A stretch of 6,545 nt of DNA from contig VAXX01000232.1 in NCBI GenBank assembly GCA_005885115.1, positions 1-6,545 of the forward strand, read 5' to 3'. The position numbers and the translations under genes were made by a program. How positions within the stretch are numbered: the first letter of the stretch is position 1; the number at the start of each line of letters is the position of its first letter. The DNA comes from Actinomycetota bacterium (GTDB taxonomy: Bacteria > Actinomycetota > Actinomycetes > Mycobacteriales > Micromonosporaceae). A model generated the notes under the pieces. That model was not told the DNA's origin and searched no databases. It saw nothing but the letters and a program-made list of their open reading frames with translations. This document shows positions 1-5,745 of the stretch, one piece after another.

Positions 1-2228
1 CGCGATCTCCCGGTTGGACATGCCCTGCGCGACAAGGTCGGCGACCTCGCGTTCGCGCCGGGTCAGCGGTACCCCGGCCGGCTCGGACCCGACCACCGGT
101 TCGCGGGCCGGTACGGTGCCGGACGCGAACGCGACGGCCTCGTCCAGGCCCATCCGCCGGCCGTCCTCGAACGCCGCCGTGAACCGCTCCTGGCCGCACC
201 GTGACCGGATCGTCTCGATCGGCGTCTCGCGGCCGCGCCAGTAGCGGCGTCGGGCGTCCGCGTCCAGCCCCGCCGACAGGCCGATCTCGAAGCTCCCACC
301 GATCAGGCGGGCGGCCCGTTCGTCGTCGCCCGAACTGGCGGCTGCGTCGGCGAGATCGTCGAGCGCGGCGACGCTGCCGGAGACGTCGCCGATCTCGTTA
401 TGCAGGCTCAGCGCCTCCCGCGCGTACGCCTCCGCCTCCTCCGGCGCGCCCTGGTGGGCCGCCACGACACCCGACGCGTGCAGGCTGTACGCCAGCCACC
501 ACCGGTCACCGCGCTCCCGGCAGTGCTGCTGCGCCCGGGTACACAGCCGCTGCGCGCCGGCCGGGTCGCCGTGGTGCAACGTGGTCAGGGCGAGGGTGGT
601 CAGCGTCATCGCGGCGGTGAGCGCCTCGGTAGCGGACCCGGCCAACCCGGCCGCGGCCTCCTCGAGCAGGGCGTGTGCGCGCGCGAGGTCGCCGCCCAGC
701 ATGAGGACCGCGGCGCCCGCCTCGTAGCTCGCGGTCGCGAGGAGTAGCGGATCGCCGAGCGTACGCGCCAGGCGCAGGTTCTCCGCGGTGCACTCGGCGG
801 CGGCCGCGTGGTCGGCCTGGGTGATCAGGACCCGGCTGCGGGCGGACAGCGCGCGGACCCGGGCCGCGGTCGGGCGGGAGTCGGCGGCGAGCAACCTGTC
901 CAGCCAGTGCCGGCCCTCACTGAGGGCGCCGCATCCGGTCCAGTAGTACCGCAGCGCGGCGGCAGCTCGGCGCGCATCCGGCCGGCCCACGAGACCTGAT
1001 CGGGGCCGAACCATTCGGCGTCGAACCGTTCGGCGAGCCCCCGGTACCAGTCGCGATGCCGGCGACGCACGAGCCCCATGCCCGGGTCGGTGGTATCCAG
1101 CCGGGCGTACCCGTACTCGCGCACGCTCTCCAGCAGCCGGTACGGCACCGGGCCCGGCGCGTCGTCGCGCAGTACCACGGACTTGTCCACCAGGCCGACG
1201 AGGGCCTCCAGCACCGCGTCACCGGACAGGTCGTCGCCGCCGCACACCGCCGTCGCCGCGTCCAGGCAGAAGCTGCCGGGGAAGACCGACAGCCGTGCCC
1301 ACAGCTCCCGCTCCGCCACCGAGCACAGCTCGAAGCTCCAGGCGAAGGTGTCCCACAACCGCCGGTGGTGTGCCTGAGCCGCGTGCCTGGCCTCCAGCAC
1401 CGCGAACCGGTCGGTGAGCCGGGCGGCGAGCTGCTCCACGGTCAGCGTCCGCAGCCGGGCCGCCGCCAGCTCGATCGCGAGCGGAAGGCCGTCGAGGCGG
1501 CGGCAGATCTCCACGACGTACGGCTCGTTGCCGGTACCCACGCCGAAGCCGGGCGCCACCGCCACGGCGCGCTCGGCGAACAGGGCGACCGCCGGATAGG
1601 AGCGGGCTGTCCCCTTCGCTGTGGAACCGGGGACGGCCAGCGGGAGCACCGGGAAGACCACCTCGCCGAGGACGCCCAGCGGCTGCCGGCTGGTACACAG
1701 GATCCGCAGCCCGGGACAGGCCGGAAGCAGCGCCATGAGCAGCCGGGCGCAGCCGGCGAGCACATGCTCGCAGTTGTCCACGATCAGCAGCAGCGTGCGG
1801 TCGGCCAGGTAGTCCACGACGTGGCTGACCGGCGGCAGGTCGGAGCCGGAGCGCAGGCCCAGCACCTCCAGGACGGCATACCCGATGAGGTCGTCCTCGG
1901 CCACCGAGCCCAGCTCCACGTGCCAGACGCCGTCGGGGTATACGCGGCGCAGCTCGTGACCGAGGCGTACGGCCAGCCGGGTCTTGCCGGCGCCACCGAC
2001 CCCGGTGAGGGTGACCAGCCGGGCTGTGGCGAGCGCCGCGCGGACCGCCCGGAGTTCGGCGCCGCGCCCGATGAAGCTGGTCAGCTCGGCCGGCAGGCGT
2101 CCGCGCGTCCGAGGTTCCCGTCGGCTCCCTGCCACGCCTCCCGCCTTCCGTCCGGCTCGGCTCCCGCGTTGCCTGTCTGCCAAGCTTCCTCCATCGGCGC
2201 GGAGTCGACATCGTCCGGTCGGGCGCAC
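1..2228 (-). pseudogene. LuxR-type regulator with NB-ARC/STAND ATPase core, frameshifted, 3' end outside window
   Basis: Seen: a GTG at 2228 opens a frame holding the family entry motif LPAELTSFIGR (about residues 45-55), Walker A GVGGAGKT (76-83), Walker B LLLIVDNCEH (146-155), a CTSR sensor motif, GLPLAIELAAARL, a winged-helix stretch and YRLLESVREYGYARL. After RMRAEL (near residue 421) this frame turns to nonsense and stops at 825. Another frame, open without a stop from about 966 to base 1, continues with ALRYYWTGCGALSEGRHWL, TPR-like helices and, at 1-69, a LuxR helix-turn-helix (LTRREREVADLVAQGMSNREIA broken by the edge). Family knowledge: such STAND proteins are ATP-dependent cytoplasmic transcription activators, often in secondary metabolism or sugar control. 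About 24 residues usual between the two halves are missing, so a frame-changing deletion is inferred. Start alternatives: GTG 2228 has no clear ribosome site; GTG 2135 has GGAAGG eight bases upstream and is attractive. Probably in an operon with the response regulator 22 nt upstream. Confidence 0.85.
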
Positions 2229-2250
2229 GGGATGCGGGCAGCGGGTCGTC

Positions 2251-2988
2251 TCACTCGGCCGGCGGTGGCAGCTCGCCGCCCTCCACCGCCGGCTGGATCA
2301 GGCCCCCGGCGCGGGCCCGGTTGACCGCGTCCAGCCGGGAGACCGCGCCGAGCTTGGCGTAGATGTTGGTGAGATGGCGCTTGACCGTGCCTTCCGAGAT
2401 GAACAAGAGGGTCGCGATCTGCGCGTTGCTCAACGCCTTGGCGGCGAGCTCGAGGATCTGGGACTCGCGGGGACTGAGCGGGTTGGCCCGCGCGGGCCTG
2501 GCGATCTCCCGGGCGCTGCGCTGGGAGACCGACAGGAAGGTCTTGCCCTGGTACCCGATCGCGCGGATGGCGCCGACGAGTTCCTCACGGGTCGCCGTCT
2601 TCATCAGCACGCCGTGCGCGCCCGCGGCGAGGACCTCCTGGAACAGCCTCGGCTCGTCGTCGGTCGCGAGGACGACGAACCGGGCGTGCGGTGCCGCCTC
2701 ACGAACGCTCTGCATCGTCGTCAGGATCGGGTGGTACGGCAGGCGGATGTCGAGGAGGACGAGGTGCGGCCTGGTCTGGCGGCACGTCTCGATCGTGGCG
2801 ATGCTGTCCCCGACCCGGCCGACGATGTCCAGGTCCGCTTCCATGGACAGCAGCTCGGCCAGGCCGTCGCGGAATAGCGCGTGACCGTCCGCGAGCAGGA
2901 CGCGCAGCCGGCGGGGAGGCGCGGCGGTCGCCGGTTCCTCCGAGGACGGCGGTGCACCGCCGTGTGCGTACATCACCGACGGCGGCAC
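2251..2988 (-). CDS. NarL/FixJ-family response regulator (orphan, atypical receiver)
   Basis: Seen: a 245-residue protein with a receiver domain (about 28-145) and a LuxR/NarL helix-turn-helix (about 169-231; LSPRESQILELAAKALSNAQIA, then the recognition helix around EGTVKRHLTNIY). Phosphoacceptor Asp80 lies in LVLLDIRLP and the conserved Lys is Lys130. The second acidic-pocket residue is Gly35 (ADGH instead of DDH), and the switch Thr/Ser is Ala108; spacing matches NarL (28 and 22 residues). Family knowledge: these proteins are DNA-binding regulators, usually phosphorylated by a partner kinase. None is present in the window, so it may be an orphan or signal unconventionally. The start is uncertain: GTG 2988, GTG 2976 and ATG 2973 are all possible, none with a well-spaced ribosome site, and an in-frame TAG at 3006 limits the extension. 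The first 25 residues are low-complexity and may not be translated. It probably leads an operon with the STAND regulator downstream. Confidence 0.93.
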   Translation of the reverse strand: MPPSVMYAHGGAPPSSEEPATAAPPRRLRVLLADGHALFRDGLAELLSMEADLDIVGRVGDSIATIETCRQTRPHLVLLDIRLPYHPILTTMQSVREAAPHARFVVLATDDEPRLFQEVLAAGAHGVLMKTATREELVGAIRAIGYQGKTFLSVSQRSAREIARPARANPLSPRESQILELAAKALSNAQIATLLFISEGTVKRHLTNIYAKLGAVSRLDAVNRARAGGLIQPAVEGGELPPPAE

Positions 2989-3058
2989 CGCGCGGTGTCG
3001 GGCCTACCCTCCCCCACCGACGCACGGAAAAGCACCGGGCCGGCTTGCCGATCCGAAA

Positions 3059-3076
3059 TCTCCGTACGGATGTGTC
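3059..3076 (-). promoter_or_regulatory. Possible operator box A (inverted partner of box B)
   Basis: Read on the minus strand this is GACACATCCGTACGGAGA; its core TCCGTACGGA is a perfect 10-bp palindrome. It matches box B at 16 of 18 positions in the opposite orientation. It lies about 70 nt upstream of the response-regulator start, a usual place for a regulator to bind. Binding by any protein is inference; the response regulator itself or the XRE protein are natural candidates. Confidence 0.45.
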
Positions 3077-3365
3077 CGATGATCCAGCCGAAGTGTTCGC
3101 CGGCCGGAGCCTCCCCAGGCTTCGTCACCTTGAATTCCCCGCTCCCCGGTAGCCGCTCGATTCTTGCGGCGCGGACAACGGCGCGTCAAGGGCGCTCGCG
3201 ATAGGCCAATGTGACCGATCTCAAGAAATCAAACCCACGAATGTGCCCGCCTTAGCCAATTCTCACCGAAGCCCCCTGTCCATGATCGATCGCGGCCCTC
3301 GGATCAGCCGGACGGGTGAGCGGGCACTACGACTTTGGTCGCAGTCCGCCGTAGACCTTCGTAAT

Positions 3366-3383
3366 GACATATCCGTATGGAGA
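3366..3383 (+). promoter_or_regulatory. Possible operator box B (inverted partner of box A)
   Basis: The plus strand reads GACATATCCGTATGGAGA, differing from box A at two positions. The differences fall in a C/T flank position and in the palindrome centre, so the core is TCCGTATGGA, one mismatch from a perfect palindrome. It lies about 75 nt upstream of the proposed -35 of the XRE gene and points toward it, as box A points toward the response regulator. Confidence 0.45.
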
Positions 3384-3457
3384 CCGGACGCATGGCGGTC
3401 ACCTGGGCCGGCGCGGACAATCGGCATGACTTACCAACAACCATCACGAACCTTGCC

Positions 3458-3486
3458 TTGAGTAGCTACGTACTGTCCGGTAGACA
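3458..3486 (+). promoter_or_regulatory. Candidate sigma70-type promoter of the XRE gene
   Basis: TTGAGT at 3458-3463 is followed after 17 nt by TAGACA at 3481-3486, about 30 nt before the GTG start. The -35 is good and the -10 only fair, since its last base is not T. The spacer holds the overlapping palindromes GTAGCTAC and TACGTA, which could be an operator for autoregulation. A purine-rich ribosome site (GAGAGGGGGG, 3501-3510) follows at suitable spacing from the start. Confidence 0.45.
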
Positions 3487-3516
3487 TAACAATTCGTCCA
3501 GAGAGGGGGGTCACGC

Positions 3517-3822
3517 GTGCACCCTGTCGCGGAAGAACCGATCAGCAAGCTGATCCGGAGCGCCCGCGTCCGACACGGATTGACGCAGGTGGCGCTCGCC
3601 CGACAGCTTGCGGCCGTGTCCGGCAACGCGGCGGTGACCCGTGACCAGATCACCAGGTGGGAGCGGGGTGGCCGGGTACCCAGCCCGTACTGGCGCCACT
3701 GGCTCAGCATCGTGCTCGAGGTACCCCCGGACGAGTTGGACCGGGCCGCCCGGTGCGCCCGGGCGGTCCGGCTCCTGGCGATGGACGACGTATCCCGGTC
3801 CCGGCTGCCGACCGGCCTTTAA
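3517..3822 (+). CDS. Short XRE-family helix-turn-helix DNA-binding protein
   Basis: Seen: a 101-residue protein starting at GTG 3517, six nucleotides after a strong purine-rich ribosome site. Residues 9-52 form an XRE/Cro-type helix-turn-helix: ISKLIRSARVRHGLTQVALARQLA leads into a second helix pair with TRDQITRWERGGRVP, where the WERG motif is diagnostic. The remainder (PYWRHWLSIVLEVPPDELDRAARCARAVRLL) is helical and conserved in actinobacterial small XRE proteins as I remember them; there is no second domain. Known for the family: DNA binding, usually as a dimer, often autoregulatory. Its regulon is unknown. It is divergent from the response-regulator operon across a gap carrying paired inverted boxes, so mutual control is possible. 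Some homologues carry a longer C-terminal ligand domain, but no continuation is visible in the other frames here, so I treat it as complete. Confidence 0.88.
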   Translation: MHPVAEEPISKLIRSARVRHGLTQVALARQLAAVSGNAAVTRDQITRWERGGRVPSPYWRHWLSIVLEVPPDELDRAARCARAVRLLAMDDVSRSRLPTGL

Positions 3823-3830
3823 AAGGAGTG

Positions 3831-3850
3831 GTTGCACTCGCAACTTTATT
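3831..3850 (+). terminator. Weak hairpin with T-rich tail after the XRE gene
   Basis: GTTGC (3831-3835), a four-base loop ACTC and GCAAC (3840-3844) form a perfect five-pair stem, followed directly by TTTATT. It begins nine nucleotides after the XRE stop codon. The stem is short for an intrinsic terminator, but such weak ones are usual in actinomycetes. It would separate the XRE gene from the secreted-protein gene. Confidence 0.4.
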
Positions 3851-3913
3851 GATTCCTCCAGGCGAAGTGGGACCCTGGGGGTAATCCGCAGCACGGTTTC
3901 AGGTGTCCAGAAA

Positions 3914-3942
3914 TTGGCCTCTTTCCGTACCCGCGATAAACC
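3914..3942 (+). promoter_or_regulatory. Weak candidate promoter for the secreted-protein gene
   Basis: TTGGCC at 3914-3919 and TAAACC at 3937-3942 are 17 nt apart, within a locally AT-richer stretch and about 60 nt before the ATG at 4004. Both hexamers depart from consensus, notably the last base of the -10. The rest of the 181-nt gap between the XRE stop and this gene shows nothing else beyond the hairpin. Confidence 0.25.
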
Positions 3943-4003
3943 CGAAAACATTGAGCGCGACCGGGCTGATTGCGCGGGAAAGACGTGGACCCAGGGAGGT
4001 TCG

Positions 4004-4555
4004 ATGCGCCTGCTACGACTCCTCGTCCTGATCTTCCTCGCCACGGTCGGGGTGGGGGTGGGTGCCGGGGCGGCGGTGGGAGCCGCCCCGGCCGCGCCCT
4101 GCCCCACGGCCGCACTCGCACTGCCGGTGAGCTGGAGCGAGTTCCGCGGTACGTTCGACGGCGCGCTGACCATCACCCGGTTCAGCGGCGAATCGGGCGG
4201 TCTGGTCGCCCTCGGTACGCTCGCGGGCCAGACCAACAGCCGGTACGGACCTGAGCGGGTGGACCAGCCCGCGGCGGTACCCGTCCTCGCCATCGCCGTC
4301 GAGGGCCGGACCCTGCACCTCGAGCTCGGACCGCTGGACCCGCGGCCGCCCAGCGGGGTCGGCCTGCACCTGGACCGGTTCGCCGCGGACATCAGCCCTC
4401 AGCACCTCGACCGGGTGGGCCGGGCCGAACTCCGCGCGCTCGCGGCGGCGATCCAGCGCGGCGCCCCCGCCACCGAACTGGCGACCGACCTCAACCGGCT
4501 GTTGCCGGAACTCGCCGACCGTACGGCTGCAACCGGCTCGCGGTACCGGGGTTGA
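4004..4555 (+). CDS. Small secreted protein of unknown function
   Basis: Seen: 183 residues from ATG 4004, preceded by GGGAGG four bases upstream, which decides this start over the longer open frame to its left. Residues 1-28 are a clear Sec signal peptide: basic RLLR, a hydrophobic core (LLVLIFLATVGVGVGAGAAV) and a likely cleavage in the Ala-rich stretch before Pro29. The only cysteine, Cys33, lies in APC and does not make a lipobox, so a lipoprotein is unlikely. The mature part carries EFRGTFDGALTITRF, GGLVALGTL and LHLELGPLD, then a helical tail ending in ATDLNRLLPEL. From memory this pattern belongs to a widespread family of small exported actinobacterial hypothetical proteins; no function is known to me. 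Homologues as I recall them contain cysteines near the LxLGPL strand and in the C-terminal helix; these are absent. The 3' end overlaps the ROK gene by 65 nt, tail to tail. Confidence 0.85.
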   Translation: MRLLRLLVLIFLATVGVGVGAGAAVGAAPAAPCPTAALALPVSWSEFRGTFDGALTITRFSGESGGLVALGTLAGQTNSRYGPERVDQPAAVPVLAIAVEGRTLHLELGPLDPRPPSGVGLHLDRFAADISPQHLDRVGRAELRALAAAIQRGAPATELATDLNRLLPELADRTAATGSRYRG

Positions 4556-5741
4556 GCAACCGCTCCAGCGGAAGGATCGCGGCGCCGAGCGCCACCGCGT
4601 CGGGGCCCAGTTCACACAGCTCGATCCGGGTGCCGGCGAACGGAGCCCGCAGGGAGTGCGCGGCCGCGGCCGTCCGGATCGCCGGCAGGAGCCGCCGGCC
4701 CAGCGCGATCCCGGCCCAGCCGCCCAGGATCACCGCCTGCGGGCTGAAAAGGTTGACCAGACCGCCGATGCCGGCGCCCAGGTACCCGGCGGTGTCGGCG
4801 AGCACCCGGTCGGCGGTCCGGGACCGACCGGCGGCGCGTAACAGCGCGGCCAGCTCGGCCTCCTCATCACCGCCAGGTGGCCGGCCGGCCGCCTGGCGGT
4901 AACGGGCGAGGATCGCCTCGGCGCCCACGTACGCCTCCAGGCAGCCCCGGGCACCGCACCGGCAGGTACGGCCACCGGCCACGATCGTCGTGTGGCCCCA
5001 CTCGCCGGCACTGCTCACCCCGCGGTAGGTCCGGCCGTCGATGACGACGCTGGCTCCCACGCCCGATCCGATCAGCGCGATCACCGCGTACCGCAGCCCC
5101 CGGCCGGCTCCGAACCACATCTCGGCGTGGCCCATGCACTTCGCGCCGTTGTCGATGTGCAGCGGCAGGTCGGTGTACCGGCGCAGCAACTGCTCGACCG
5201 GTACCCGGTCCCATCCGAACGCCTGCGCGTCGACGACCACCCCGGAGCCGGGCGTACCGGAGTCGGCGAGCACCACGCCCGGTACCGCCACGCCGACGCC
5301 GGCCACCGCGCCGGGCGGTACGCCCGCCTGCCCCACCACGGCACGGATGCCCTCGGCGATGTCGGCCACGATGCGCCCGATGTCGTGGTCCCCGGGCACC
5401 ATGGGATGGTCGGCCTTCGCGAGCCGGGTCAGCGCCAGGTCGAACAGCTCGACGCGGACCCGGGTCTCGCCGACATCGACGCCGATCAGGTAGCGGTAGG
5501 TGGGATTGAGCCGCAGCAGGCTGCTGGGCCGGCCGCCGTCGGAGTCCACCGAGCCGGTCTCCACGACGAGGCCCTCGGCGATAAACCCGGCCACGAGGTT
5601 GCTCACCGTCGCCTGGCTCAGCCCGGTCGCGGCGCCCAGGTCCGAGCGGGTCAGCGGCGCCGACCGGCACAGCTCCGACAACAACGCCGACCGGTTGGTA
5701 CGGCGCAGGTCGCGTACTGTCGGGCGGCGTCGTTCGGTCAA
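4491..5741 (-). CDS. ROK-family transcriptional repressor (sugar-responsive, NagC/XylR type)
   Basis: Seen: 416 residues from TTG 5741. Residues 15-80 form a winged helix (LTRSDLGAATGLSQATVSNLV plus the wing DGGRPSSLLRLNP). The sugar-kinase fold follows: DVGET (89-93) for the phosphate loop, GVAVPGVV, EWGH (247-250), and the zinc site CRCGARGCLE (Cys260, Cys262, Cys267, with His250). The place of the kinase catalytic Asp (usual NDAN) reads NGAK (198-201), so it should bind sugar without phosphorylating it. Family knowledge: ROK regulators repress sugar-utilisation operons until their ligand binds. The TTG start, rather than a longer open frame up to 5870, is supported by a TTGA overlap with the expected end of the upstream hydrolase frame and by GGGGTGA a few bases before it. 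It sits directly downstream of a beta-galactosidase-like gene, likely its target. The ligand cannot be read from sequence. Confidence 0.92.
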   Translation of the reverse strand: MTERRRPTVRDLRRTNRSALLSELCRSAPLTRSDLGAATGLSQATVSNLVAGFIAEGLVVETGSVDSDGGRPSSLLRLNPTYRYLIGVDVGETRVRVELFDLALTRLAKADHPMVPGDHDIGRIVADIAEGIRAVVGQAGVPPGAVAGVGVAVPGVVLADSGTPGSGVVVDAQAFGWDRVPVEQLLRRYTDLPLHIDNGAKCMGHAEMWFGAGRGLRYAVIALIGSGVGASVVIDGRTYRGVSSAGEWGHTTIVAGGRTCRCGARGCLEAYVGAEAILARYRQAAGRPPGGDEEAELAALLRAAGRSRTADRVLADTAGYLGAGIGGLVNLFSPQAVILGGWAGIALGRRLLPAIRTAAAAHSLRAPFAGTRIELCELGPDAVALGAAILPLERLLNPGTASRLQPYGRRVPATAG

Positions 5742-5745
5742 GCCG

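Larger units (their letters stand above)
2989..3516. other. 528-nt divergent intergenic region
   Basis: This gap separates the minus-strand response regulator from the plus-strand XRE gene. It is visibly richer in A and T than the flanking genes, and the short frames within it have no recognisable protein signature, so I read it as non-coding. It holds the inverted pair of 18-bp boxes (3059-3076 and 3366-3383), a plausible promoter for the XRE gene and several small palindromes such as GATCGATC near 3284. The promoter of the response regulator must lie here too, but no convincing -35/-10 pair was found for it. A small noncoding RNA cannot be excluded. Confidence 0.7.

Noticed and set aside
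1056..2324. Long plus-strand open frame antisense to the STAND regulator
   Set aside because: Its sequence is Gln/Arg/His-rich without any domain pattern, and it mirrors a clearly recognisable minus-strand protein; long antisense frames are normal at this GC content.
3160..3189. Possible minus-strand promoter, TTGACG - 18 nt - AAGAAT
   Set aside because: The -35 is good, but the -10 does not start with TA, and it would place box A within the transcribed leader; not enough to assign as the response-regulator promoter.
3205..3269. Short direct repeat (GCCAAT...ACCGA) 50 bp apart
   Set aside because: The repeats share only two short blocks with a one-base spacing difference; this is weak enough to be chance.
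3822..3884. Mini-gene after a perfect AAAAGGAG following the XRE stop
   Set aside because: The only in-frame start (GTG 3828) overlaps the ribosome site itself and the TTG at 3832 gives six codons; the hairpin explains part of the sequence better.
3641..4003. N-terminal extension of the secreted-protein frame to 3641
   Set aside because: It overlaps the XRE gene in another frame, has no family signature, and would bury a clear signal peptide and its ribosome site.
4550..4561. Hairpin GGTTGAGCAACC at the convergent overlap
   Set aside because: It is a four-pair stem without a T tract on either strand, inside coding sequence; not convincing as a bidirectional terminator.
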